DNA of 64,000 nucleotides, taken from Perca fluviatilis (lineage: Eukaryota; Chordata; Actinopteri; Perciformes; Percidae). The position numbers and the translations under genes were made by a program. The notes below the pieces were generated by a model. It was not told where the DNA came from. It did no database searches and worked only from the letters and a program-made list of their open reading frames with translations. The DNA is taken from assembly GCF_010015445.1 (NCBI RefSeq), contig NC_053116.1, positions 3,074,068 to 3,138,067 of the forward strand, read 5' to 3'. Below are positions 23,105 to 33,863 of this stretch, one piece after another. Numbering within the stretch: the first letter of the stretch is position 1; each line of letters starts with the position of its first letter.

Positions 23105-23345
23105 TTTGGGAGACAGAGGCTAGGTCGTTTATCTAAATGAGAAAAATAAGAGGGCCAAGAATTGACCCCTGTGGGACCCCAAAAAAGATTAATATGAAGA
23201 CTTCTGATTATGTTTGCTGTTTCTTAAGTACTCATGTAACCATTGAAGTACTGAACCCTGAAAGCCACAGGAACTTAGTCTGGCGAGTAAGATGATTAAC
23301 TTTATAGAAAGCTTTTGATGAATCCAGAAACATTCCTTCTGTGTA
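23105..23345 (-). pseudogene. Non-LTR reverse transcriptase fragment
   Basis: Minus-strand pieces read MFLDSSKAFYKVNH, which corresponds to the conserved FLDLSKAFDTVNH block, and GVPQGSILGPLIFLI followed by INDL, the block after the catalytic motif. Between them are KFLWLSGF-type residues with stops. These are consecutive motifs of a LINE reverse transcriptase (L2/CR1-like). The fragment is about 240 bp with several stops and frame changes, and the active-site block is not included. Confidence 0.75.
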
Positions 23346-23410
23346 TACATTGTAATCACAAGGCTGATTTAATCCTATCAATAAGTTGTAAAATAGTACA
23401 AAAAAACTAT

Positions 23411-23620
23411 GTTGCTGAAGTTGTCTGGTCTCCTTCCAGTCAGCACTGTCTCAGGATCGGAAGAGTCTCCAGTTTGGTCTTCAGTCTCTGATTGTAAAAG
23501 TGGACGTGAGTTCCTGGCTGGTTCTGGTCCTCCACAGTCCTCTCCATCAGCTTTTGTTTCCATCGGACCAACACATTTATATGTTTTGACACGAGAACGG
23601 CAGACAAATCTACACACATC
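23411..23620 (-). pseudogene. ZNF gene fragment (linker region)
   Basis: Reads VKTYKCVGPMETKADGED, then CGGPEPARNSRPLLQSE and ETEDQTGDSSDPET on the minus strand, followed by a frame change. It matches the linker between finger blocks in the ZNF exon at 33864-35554 (VKTHTCVGQMETEADGED). No fingers with complete zinc ligands remain. It is a dead paralogue piece next to the non-coding segment shared with 52.4 kb. Confidence 0.85.
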
Positions 23621-24270
23621 TAAGAATCTATGTGTGATTTTTCATACACATACGTAGGCATTTACATGTCTAATTAGTGTCTGAAAGTGACGTTGATGGG
23701 AGAAAGCAGTAAGAACGTTTGGACGACGCTCATCTCATCATTTGTGGTTACTGAAGCACGTCTTTTATTGTGAAGAACAGAAGTACGGTTCCAAATGTGT
23801 TGACAGCACTGATGTTCATTTGGGCGACTTGTTAAAGTGATGGTTCGGAGTAATTTCACCCTAGGGTCCTTTGCACCATGACCTCGAGCCAAACACTCCC
23901 CCAGAAGCTTTTTTCACCTGGGTCGAACATTGGGAGAGTTAGCGTAGAGAAGCGTTATCAGCTGAATAGCTTAGCGCAGGGGCTAATGGATCCGAAGTGT
24001 CTCTTAACATTACCCCACTAATAATGCCCGAAATGATACCAAACGTCTACAGTAGTACAAATAGGTTATGCACTCATAAAACGATGGATTGTAAAGTTTG
24101 TAAGTACACCAGAAGTTTATGTAAATAACATTTGCCTGCTGGCTTCAGCTCTGATTGGCTATTAGTGTTTCACTCCGCCGTGTCATGTTATGAACTCAGA
24201 TGGATTCTGATTGGCTGTCATTGTTTCTATCCTTCATCAAATTGCTCTGAAAGTGATCCCACTGATGTCG
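23621..24270. other. Intergenic, nothing identified
   Basis: No protein or repeat signature that I can support. Confidence 0.35.
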
Positions 24271-24278
24271 TTATAGCT

Positions 24279-24836
24279 CAATTCAATTCAATTCAATTCA
24301 ATTTTATTTATAGTATCAAATCATAACATAAGTTATCTCGAGACACTTTACAGATAGAGTAGGTCTAGACCACACTCTATAATTTACAAAGCCCCAACAA
24401 TTCCAACAATTCCAGTAATTCCCTCAAGAGCAAGCAGTGCGACAGTGGCGAGGAAAAACTCCCTCTTGGGAAGAAACCTCGGACAGACCCAGGCTCTTGG
24501 TAGGCGGTGTCTGACGAGCCGGTACACAAGTGTCAAACTCAAGGCAGATTTAGATCTGGCCCGTATATCAATTTGGGTTCAGAATACATTTTGGACCGCC
24601 TAGTTGTGCGCCAAACCAAAAACACAGGAAAGTGTTTTTTCAAAATGCAATTACATGACATTCAAAGCAGAATTTGGCAGATTTGAGACTCCCCAATTCC
24701 CCCAGAAGCAAAGACAGAAAACAAACAAAGTAACATACACTAACAAAAGCACGTCAATAAACTCTACATGTCTGGCCCTTGGTGTGATTCTCTTTTTCCA
24801 GTGTGGCCCTTAGTGAAAATGAGTTTGACACTCCTG
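24279..24836. mobile_element. hAT element with an L2 3' fragment at its left tip
   Basis: The right end, AATGAGTTTGACACTCCTG, mirrors CACAAGTGTCAAACTCAAGG at 24525. The 8-bp duplication TTATAGCT lies at 24271-24278 and 24837-24844. The left copy of it is separated from the terminus by an L2 3' fragment (24281-24524), so the L2 appears to have inserted about two bases inside the hAT. Confidence 0.7.
24281..24524 (-). mobile_element. L2-type LINE 3' fragment
   Basis: TTCAA tail units, then TTTTATTTATAGTATCAAAT, ACTTTACAGATAGAGTAGG and AAGAAACCTCGG: the same 3' region and orientation as the copy at 21446-22299, truncated after about 245 bp. Confidence 0.75.
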
Positions 24837-24985
24837 TTATAGCTGCTTTTGACGGCCCTTTAATGTCCGTAATCAGCTGTGAAAGTTTCATAGTGTTGAA
24901 CGGCTGCTGTGTGTTTGAAAAACCAGCAGGCGTCACTGTGTCTGAGCTTCATATGGCTTCATTCAGACATCACTAACAGCAACAT
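24836..24985. repeat. Segment shared in inverted form with 52355-52480
   Basis: GCCCTTTAATGTCCGTAATC through CAGACATCACTAACAGC is repeated in mirror orientation near 52355-52480. Both copies lie next to decayed ZNF fragments, which suggests an old duplication of ZNF flanking DNA. Confidence 0.6.
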
Positions 24986-24999
24986 ATGAATGAAGAATG

Positions 25000-26317
25000 G
25001 GTGGTTTAAAGGGGTGATAGAATGATTATATAGGGTATTTCACACTGTGAAAGAGCTTTTCTTCCAAATAAGGTATGGTCATGAATATTTAGATGAGCTG
25101 CGCGCTGCTTGGTTGAGCCTTATCCACGTACACACACGTAGAGACGCGCGCTGATTGGTTGAGCGAATCGCCATACACACGCATTAGAGGTCGCGTGCTG
25201 ATTGGTTGAGCGAATCCCCAATACACACACATTAGAAATGCGACAGAATCTCATATTCCAGACACTGCAATGTTTCCTTACCAAATTCACTTCTGAGACT
25301 TTTTTATGCGAGAAATCAATTATATAAAGCTCAAATATGGGCCGTTTTACGAAAATGGATGGCTAATTGCAAATTTGGTAAAACTGTGTGTCGGAGTTCA
25401 GCTGCCTGTGTTGCTGCCTCGCCGCCCGGCCTGCCTTCCTCCACAGACCCCGGCCTGCTGTGAGCTCGAGTGAGCTCCGGCACGGCTAGCAGCCCACAGC
25501 ACCTCATGCCCGCATAAAGTCGCCGTTTGGGCAAATGGACTACTACCAAACGCTGCTGCCCTGACAGAGCTCCAGGGCCTTCAACTCCTCTCTTCTTGCT
25601 AGCTAAATGGCCCGTGTGTGAGAGTGAGAGCGCGGTCAGCGAGCTTGTTACACCAGCAATCTCTTACCACATGTTACACACATGTCACGCCACTTAGCTA
25701 TACAACATATACCTAAATGTCTTATAAAGCTAACAATGGTGTCCGATTTCAAGTTAATGAATATTTGTGAACTGTAAGGGTTTCGTTAGCTGCGACTGTC
25801 CCTTCAATCCTGTGTACAGATTGCGGCTAGTTAGCTTCATTTTTGGTCGTAATTCGAGTATATTTACAGTTTCAATTTCGTCATGCCACTTATACAACAT
25901 CTAACTAAATGTTTTATAAAGCTAATAACGGCGTCCGATTTCAAGTTAATGAATACTTGTGAACTGTAAGGGTTTCGTTAGCTGCGACTGTCCCTTCAAT
26001 CCTATGTGTACAGATTGTGGCTAGTTAGCTTCATTTTTCGATTAGCTTCGGAGCGATTAGCGACTCTAGAGTCCTAGTGAGAGAAACAAAGTGTCTCCCC
26101 TTTGTTTTCGGACCATGGTGGTAAATCTGGAGCAGTAGAAGTTAACTCTCTCCTTGATTTCACGTTGTTTATGGAGAAGGAGAACCAGGAAATGAGTCGG
26201 GGAAAATGCAATGCTACCAAGCCACGGCCGAGCGACGTGCGTCGCCGCGACGTGTAGTTACATTTTTCGAGAGGTGCACGTCAGGCTACGCCGGACCCTG
26301 CGCCATCAATTCGACGC
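25000..26317. repeat. Repeat starting TTAAAGGGGTGATAGAATG, with an internal duplication
   Basis: The left edge resembles a common fish repeat terminus (TTAAAGGGGTGATAGAATG near 25007). A 196-bp unit is duplicated in tandem: 25684-25879 and 25880-about 26040 share AAGTTAATGAATA, TGTGAACTGTAAGGGTTTCG and AGCTGCGACTGTCCCTTC. No coding potential seen. Confidence 0.5.
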
Positions 26318-26444
26318 ACAACTATAAAAAGGCCTTTAGGCTCGTCTGTCCAGCCGAGTCTCAGGAGCTTAGGTGTGGTTTTTGATTCAGCTATGTCGTT
26401 GGATCACCACTCTAAATTATTAGTTAGGAATTGTTTCTTCCAAC

Positions 26445-29400
26445 TGTGACGGTCGGAGTGATTGCCGCCGCCTTGTAGGGGTAACACAGTATTTAGTCTG
26501 GGTAGGACTGAGCGAGACAGGATCTAGGTCCCCCACACCCAATACCTATGGCCTCAGTGTCCAAATAAATGAGCAGGTTGTCCACCGTTTAGCAGCCTGG
26601 ACTAGCATCAGCTTCTTAGGAAGAGTAAAGCGGGCTTCAGATCATATGGTGGCCCTCTGAAGTGTATGCAGTGTATATAGGAAAAGCTGGGTGAGCCCAA
26701 CACTGCCCCTGCTTTACGTAAACCTAGCTAAACAGGCGAGGCGCCCCTACCCCCAGGTAAGTAATATATATATATATATAAATATAGGGTGATGAAACAT
26801 GAAATAAAATACCTCGTATTCCCTTAGAAATAAACACCTTTGTTTACTTTATGGATTCACAGTTAACAACCATTAATGAACACAACCCTTTTCATGTAAA
26901 GATAACATACATAATACGAAACAAGCATGCTGTTGCGTTCAGGCTACTTAAGGCCACAAAGTTAACCTTTTACACAGGCCAAAACTCTCCTCAAAAATAT
27001 GATTACCTCAGGACAGGCATATAACATGAAACCATTGTCATTGTTAAATTCAACAGTGGTTAAACACAAAAAAAAACGTTCCTTTCCAGTGTGGGTGTTC
27101 ACAGTATGAATGAGCCGACAGTCTTTTTCCTTAATCTTCAGCAATATGAGGGCGTGTGTATATGTTGTGTATATGCACCAGTGTTAGTACCAGCGCCACT
27201 GTACAGTCCAGTTCAGTTCAGTTCAGGTCACTAGGCACTGGTGTGGTGTATGTGTGAGTGCACAAGCGCAGCGTCAGTTAGTCCAGTTCACAGTTCGGCT
27301 CCGACTGCGCACAGTATCTTGTGTTGTCAGTGTGTATAGCAAAGTGTGGTGCAGATATTACCCACGAACAGCAGAGATCGCACCCGAAGGTTGTCTGATG
27401 GCTGGCAGGGTAAACTTCCTAAGGAATTAGTCGCACCAGCGGAGGAAAAGCCACCGTTTCCCTCTGCAGGATGGCCCACAGCTACAAACTTGAAATCGCG
27501 TCTTCCCACGCAGTTCACACACGGAGCGGGGAAGGGGTGGTGGTAACGTTCCAGCCCGGCACTCCTCGATCTCCACGAAGTTCAAACTAGTTCTTACTAA
27601 ACAAAACTCTTGTAAGGCTAACTTTAGCACTTCTAGCCACCTAAACGATATGAACGCCAGCACTAGACTCACACTTGAATGCTCTTCCAGCCGTCTTCCT
27701 CCGTGTAGCTAGTCTGTGTCTGCATATCGCTCTGCAGCTCCGTTAGAAGCTAAAGCTAACACTCACTTTTGTTCACTGAAGCCTGGTTTCGTCGCTCACA
27801 CGGTCGAAGTAAACGGGAAGCCAAAACGTAGCCACTTTACGGACTTTAGGACACATTATATAACCACTCTGTGACTTTTTAAGTACGACTTTTTTTTTAA
27901 GTACAACTTTAGGCGCCGCAGTGTAGCTCCACACCGTTACTCTTCTGCGCTAGCCGCTCGTCCGTCACCATAGACTGTATATTATTAGTGGACAGCCCAT
28001 CCGGTTTCGCAAAGTGCTGCAAATGCGGAAGTGCCTTAAACTTGTATTCTATCTGAATTCCAGCAGGGGGCGACACGTGCGGTTGCAAAAGGAGGTCGGT
28101 TTCTGTAGAAGTCTATGAGAAAGTGACCCACTTCTCACTTGATTTATTACCTCAGTTCACATTTTCTTGAAGAGTTTATGGTCTCAATCGCTAGTTTTAA
28201 GTCTTCTGCAACACAGAATGATGTTCATTTTTTTAATTATGGTCTCGTTGATTTTAAAAAAGCAGAGGGTGTTTTAGGGCATGGCTATGATGTGATTGAC
28301 AGTTCGCGGTCTGTCAATCATGACAAGAGGTTTAGCAAAGCTTATCCATGGCACGTCAACTTCATTTTGGAGTTTGACCAGCTTTCTTCGTAGTGACTTT
28401 GACACTTTGGTCGCTTAATAATGTCTTGTTCAGCATTCGGTTGGACGACAAGACACTCAAAGGAGTCGGCAGTTCAGTTGTTCTGGTAAGTAACGTTAAC
28501 TTTTTTTAAATACTGTTTTTCGTTAGCGAACGTTAGCATCCCAATTAATATCAGTTTGCTAGCTAGATTGCACCTTGCTAACCAAGCTAGCGGGCTAACA
28601 TTATGCAGACCGTATAAACGGATTCAAATATATATTTAACGTTACAGTCGTATACAGTAGCTCTGCATAACGGTCTCGCCGGCGATCTATTTTTAACCAT
28701 ATGTGGTGTTATTGCTAATCGATGCGCATGCCTCCCTAACCCGCAAGCTAACACTACCATTACATGCACGGGATTAGAATAATTTTGGGACTGCGTGTGA
28801 TTTAGAAATTACCCCCTCACATCTGAGTTTCGTGTGGCGCATTCGCACAGGACAAGCAGAGACTGCTTTTACTTGAATATACTGAAATATATGTTCCTGC
28901 CCGAGAGTTGGGAAACGTTACCCGGAGGTGCCCGAAGGACATGCACATAATATCATCCCCGCCGCGGGGCACCCACACAGCATCACCGTCACCCTCACCC
29001 TCGGACAAAGCCGCGGGGGGAGTGCGTAGACTCGGAGACGGAGGTCTCTGGGCGGGGCAGTGGGCCAGAATATGCGTTGATGCTGTTACACTGATGTCTT
29101 TCTTCCACTTACTGTCTGCTAATCTATTTGAAGACCTTCTGTCAGCACATTAGTCTGTTTTAAGATGAGTCACATACATGTTACAATCTATATTTACAAG
29201 TGCTGTTTATTACCAAAATGTACATATCATTAAAAAAGTGTTGCGTACAATACACATTGTCTAAGATAAATTTGACATGTAGGAGTATGTTTACTTAATA
29301 CTGCATGTCCTCAACTGAAGCATAGATTCATGTACAAGCGCATACATTAATATAATTCATTGTGATCTACCATGCCTTAACTACATGTTTGTCTATTACA

Positions 29401-31675
29401 AACATTTGCCTGTCCTTATCCTTTCTCTTGTGCCTCAGCTGCCATTGGAACCTGATTCCTGCTACCGCTTCACTCCTGCCATCCACCGGATCAGACAGCC
29501 ACCACCACTGGACCCCCCCACCACTAGCCGGTCTACTATCTTCCTCTGACGGACCCGCTCCTTCCCAGAAAGCACCGACCCGTTCTCCACCCCCTCAGAA
29601 ACCTGGACTCGATACTTTAAATAAAACCTGTTAATTCACACTCCTGGCTCTGCGTTCTGTTCACCATTCAAGCCTAAAAGTTAGCACTTTAGAAATATGT
29701 ATAAGGCATATAATTGAGATATTTTATGTATGGATTAAACTGTTAGAATTAGATATTGACATTGCATGTCCTTGTATGGTTTTTAGTTTTCATACTTAAT
29801 ATAAGGTACATTGATTTAATTATTACATTGAATAAGTTGTTTATTTTTTCTTTGCAATTTGTGATCATACTTTTGTTATAATGAATTTACAATAACCCTA
29901 CACAGATTAAACAGCACCTCGTGCATTTTCAATTACCTACTAAACACTTGACTACGTATTTGAAATATATTCAAATATATAAATTAATCTAAAAGGATTT
30001 TGGTGAAGTGTTTTATTGGTGATTAAAATTGACAAGTACATAAAGACACACAAGAAAAGCACAAACTACATTTTGCTGATCCTTTGTCAACATTCAAGTA
30101 AGTATGGTAACATTTAAGAAATCATTTATGTTGATTAAAGCCCAAATAGACACTTTTAATCAATTACAAATTTTATCAAATTACCAATGTCTTGTATGAC
30201 TACAATACTGTATGTTCCTATAGTTACTTCAGAAAAACAACAAATGTAGCTTTAGAAAGACCTTTATTTCACATTGAAATGGGCATTAACTTCAAAAACT
30301 ACATAAACCACAAACACTGGCAATATTTTTAACATTATGTTTAAAGTGATGAATTAAATAGTGTAGTTCACCTTTTACAATCCAGTGTAAATTCCACACA
30401 TAAATCACTGCTGTGGGTCAAGGTAAAGGCAAACTTCACTGTCACAAGTGAATTCTGTATAATAAAAAGAGGTAGTTGAATCACTAGTGCCACATTGTTA
30501 ATTACAGTAGAAATGGTTGACATTACAAACCACAATATAAAAATATAGCTTAACATATAAAGCTTAAAGCACTTGTGCAGCACTGTTCAGTCAAGTCCAA
30601 ATGCCTGGGTAAAGCAATAAAAGCTGCCTTTACAATTACAGTGAGCATAGTGTGACAGTCTGTTGGTTGTCTGTAATGCACAGTGGAAAAAGAAAAGTAA
30701 CTATTACTTAACCCACTTACTTAACCATTGGGTTGGGTGCACATGCCATCGTGGCTCTCCACACTCCTATTTCTGAAAGAAAGAAAAAGAGTCATCAATT
30801 TCCATTTGAGCCCCTCATAGTTAAATATATATGCACACTAGCATGTAACTGTACTTCATTAATTATCTAGGAGAATACAGATGAATTAACAACAGTGTAT
30901 TGTTCTTTAGTGTAACTTTAAGTCAGTTAAATGATCTTATTTCTGCTAACGTTAGCTCTTAAAAGCATGTAAAGGCAGTAGCAAGACTTTATCGGTGCTT
31001 TATGGTTATTACAGTTAGCCAAACGTTCTAATAAACTTGGTTAAACATTTGCTAATAGTTAGCGTTAGATAATGATAAGCATTGACAATCACCGTTTCGT
31101 AGCTAAACTTCAATTTGCAGAAAATTAACGTTAGCATGTTTTACCATAAGTGGCTAGCTAACGTTAGACAATTTACATGGTAACATCAGATACATTTACT
31201 TTACAATATGACTCCTCTTATATGACTATGGGACAAAGATATATTTAAAACCTAGCAAAGCTAAATCTTACCTTGAATTATGTATGCTAGCTTTCAGCAG
31301 AAGTTGCATCCAGATTGCCAGTGAACGTGTGTAACGTAACGAAGGGTGTAAGCAGCGTTGCTAACTAAAAAAAAAAGAAAAAAGAATACAGTCAGATACA
31401 TAGACAGTATACCGCCCAACAGTCTACGGCTCCTCCCTCACTCCTCCTTCTCGTCTAAAAACGTCACATCCGCAACCATGATGGCTGCGCCCATAAACGC
31501 AAACTCGACGACGGATTTCAGATCTCCACAAACCAATGGGTGACGTCACACATGCTCTGTCCATTAATATTTACAGTCTATGTCCGTCACACACACATTG
31601 ACTCTGCTCAAGCACCCCCCTCCTGCGCGTTCACCTCAACTCTTAAAGGGCCAGCAACTATTTGTACCTGCTACA
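26445..31675 (-). mobile_element. LTR-like insertion carrying a nested element
   Basis: Ends TGTGACGGTCGG and CTGCTACA (TG...CA), with the 4-bp duplication CAAC at 26441-26444 and 31676-31679. Removing it rejoins the L2 frame with one base difference. Without the nested element (27969-31582) it is about 1.6 kb with no coding region, so it may be a long solo LTR. I cannot tell the orientation for certain; TGTAGCAGGTAC at the right end, read on the minus strand, looks like an LTR start. Confidence 0.6.
27969..31582. mobile_element. 3.6 kb element with CATAGACTGTA ends, hAT-like
   Basis: Left CATAGACTGTATATTATTAG and right ATTAATATTTACAGTCTATG are mirrored. An exact 8-bp duplication TCCGTCAC flanks it (27961-27968 and 31583-31590). 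The duplication length fits hAT (or a P-like superfamily). No transposase was recognised inside. 29700-30700 is AT-rich without any signal, and 30950-31170 has several GCTAACGTTAGC-like palindromes. Confidence 0.75.
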
Positions 31676-31852
31676 CAACCTGAGAAATATTTCTAAGTTA
31701 AGAACACTTGTGACTAAGGAGATATTAGAGATGATCATTCATGCTTTCATTTCTTCACGTTTAGATTACTGTAAGTCTTTTTACCTGTCTGAGTAAGAAT
31801 CAGCTTTATCGTCTCCAGACCGTTCAGAACTCTGCTGCAAGGCTTTTAATGC

Positions 31853-32472
31853 TGTTGTGGAAGTTTCTTTTGCAGCAGGAGTAAAGTTTTGAAAGTTTAG
31901 TAAAGTGAAACAAATAAGACAGTCGAAACTAAATCAAGTAAGGTTTTTGTATTTTATTAAGATACATTTGCAAATATAGGAGGAACACAGTTTCACAAAA
32001 GTACATCAGCTCAATGTGGAGTCAGTTCCTCAAATGAGTGAACAGAAACACTAGGCTTATATGCATCTTATATCATATATCATATGCGTGTGACAGCACA
32101 CACGCACTTGGCTATATTATGATGCTAGAATTCTTACACGCAATCTGATACACATGAAGACAATCAAAGAAAAAACACAAGAGACATCTTGGAGCCATTT
32201 CCCCTCCTCCTCCCTGTACGACTTATACCCCCACAGTTACATCTCAACTGGCCTGGGAAAAACTGAATAGGCAGAGAAAGATAGTTTACTGTGGCGTTGT
32301 ACCTTTATCGGTTCAAACAAAGCCCATACGCATTCGTCTCCAAGTTAGTTAAGCAGAATCAGAATCAACATGTGGGAAAGATAAAGTCTCTTTCAATATT
32401 GTGAGAAGATGCAAAGCACAAAAGAAAAATGAGAATACAAGGAATTATGCTTAATGTAATTTTGCCATTACA
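31853..32472 (-). mobile_element. Solo LTR, 620 bp
   Basis: Ends TGTTGTGGAAGTTTC and GCCATTACA, with the 4-bp duplication ATGC (31849-31852 and 32473-32476). Removing it restores the L2 reading frame exactly (ARLL-M-HIKRV). On the minus strand an AATAAAA signal lies near the end, so the LTR reads leftward. Confidence 0.8.
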
Positions 32473-32893
32473 ATGCACATTAAAAGAGTACACATCATAC
32501 CTGTTTTAGCAGCACTTCACTGGTTACCAGTCCAGCATAGAATTCAATTTAAAATCCTGGTCATTACTTTCAGAGCCTTGCAAGGTCAAGTTCCTTCATA
32601 CATCTCTTCATACTCATTTTAAAACTAGAGGGGATTGGTCATTCCAAGCAGTCACACCTAGGCTGTGGAATGACTTGCCTCTCTCGCTACGTTGTGTGGA
32701 TTCTGTCGAATCTTTTAAAAAGCAGCTGGAGACTCTGCTGTTCAACCAGGCTTTTACTTAGTTGAGTGGGTTTTATGGTTGTTCATGTTTTCTGTTTATA
32801 TTTCAATTTGCTTGTATTGTGACTTCTTGTGTTGTATTGCATTTTATCTGTGAAAGATGCTATACAAATAAACTTTACTTACTTACTTACTCC

Positions 32894-33140
32894 ACGCCAC
32901 TGACCAGCAGCTGATTGGACGAATGCGTGAGGTGGGTCTGGCTACTCAAGAATTTCAACAGTGTCAAGGCGGCTCATTGAGAATACGATCTAGTATTTTA
33001 TGAAAATAGTTAAAACGTGTTTCTGAAAACATTTTAAGCGAGAAACAAAGGTCAGTTTGAAAGATTTTCGTCTACTTCTACTGGATAGTCGCGTTCAACG
33101 GATTCATTTGCATAAAGCTGGGCAGCTTTTGTACTCCTAG
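32894..33140 (+). repeat. Repeat family R, copy 1
   Basis: Shares CAGCTGATTGGACGA, GGCGGCTCATTGAGAATACG, AACGTGTTTCTGAAAACATT and AAAGGTCAGTTT with copies at about 42180-42450, at 42895-42948 plus 45560-45650 (split), and at 57100-57216 (reversed). It is non-coding and of unknown class. Confidence 0.65.
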
Positions 33141-33478
33141 ACTCGTGCACAGCGTGTGCACACTATGCTTGTTACACACACAGGGATGCACAGCAGCACA
33201 CACACATGCAGAAGTTTACAAATAAAAATATTACGGTGCAAATCCACCATCATAATAGCAATGCTCTAAGGTCCAAACGTGCCTGGCTGTTAAAGCGAAT
33301 GGGAGATGACACTCTGATTGGTTGATTGCATGTTACGCCCAAAACACACCTATGATTAATGAAGACACTAAGGACAACCCTGTAGAACCATGCGCACGGT
33401 GCATGGACCCTTTTTTCCGCCGTCAAACTAGCAAAAGTGGATTTGGCCGTGCACTTAGATCATTAAAATAGGGCCCTT
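33141..33478 (-). repeat. Repeat end of the GGGCCCTATTTTAA type
   Basis: The right border AAAATAGGGCCCT (about 33466-33478), preceded by CTAGCAAAAGTGGATTTGG, resembles a frequent fish DNA-transposon end. The opposite terminus is not seen. Confidence 0.4.
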
Positions 33479-33705
33479 GATGTTCCTGGGCTTTGAGAAG
33501 AACAGCTCTAATGGCCTCTAGTCTCAACTAGTACCCCCCCAAATATTTTTCTCATTGGATCTGCACAAATCACGTAGGTGACCCATTTTGGTTTCAAAAC
33601 GGCTAATTTCACCGAAAGGTGAGGAGTTTGCAGGCCTGCCCACTGCTGTTGGGTCTAACGTTAGCGGTCCACTGACCCACTGCTGCTGCATCTGACGTTA
33701 GAGGG

Positions 33706-33863
33706 GTTTTGACATCAGAACTCCGGGCAAATCTTTTGTTACAAACACTGCAGCTGAATCTTTTCTCTCCTGTGTGGAGTGTCATGTGTGGCCGTAAACT
33801 TCCTCTTCATGTAAAAGATTTCTTATACTGAGCAGCTGAAAGGCTTCTTTCCTGTGTGAGTTT
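33706..33863 (-). pseudogene. Remnant of further zinc fingers behind the stop
   Basis: Beyond the stop of the large ZNF exon the minus strand still encodes finger pieces, but out of frame and with a stop: SFTRSENLRSLIKTH (starting before 33863 in another frame), then KPFSCSV followed by a stop, [10 protein letters not shown], and at the far end [17 protein letters not shown]. They correspond to fingers 6-8 of the first array in the same exon. A deletion that removed the link after finger 12 shifted the frame and exposed the present stop at 33864. Confidence 0.8.

Larger units (their letters stand above)
26318..32760 (+). pseudogene. L2 reverse transcriptase C-terminal part, interrupted
   Basis: Piece one reads RPLGSSVQPSLRSLGVVFDS and ends NCFFQ. 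Piece two reads LRNISKLRTLVTKEILEMI, HAFISSRLDYCK, then a frame change and VQNSAARLLM. Piece three reads HIKRVHIIPVLAALHWLPVQ, ALQGQVPSYIS, and SFKKQLETLLFNQAF with a stop. These are the successive end blocks of L2-type ORF2 (LGVxFDSxLSL, FFQLRNI, LDYCN, VQNAAAR, LxxLHWLPV). The catalytic core is absent. Besides the two insertions there are at least two frame changes, so it is inactive. Confidence 0.82.
26318..32893 (+). mobile_element. L2-type LINE, split by two LTR-type insertions
   Basis: The LINE C-terminal coding part occurs in three pieces (26318-26444, 31676-31852, 32473-32760) that join in order when the insertions 26445-31675 and 31853-32472 are removed. It ends with AAATAAACTTTACTTACTTAC, an L2-like tail. 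Its 5' part is missing. Confidence 0.8.

Noticed and set aside
29362..29634. 90-codon Pro/Ser-rich frame followed by AATAAA
   Set aside because: Looks like the end of an LTR or UTR (AATAAAACCTGTTAATTCAC, then CTCCTGGCTCTGCG), but no matching ends or target duplication were found, so I did not call an element or a gene.
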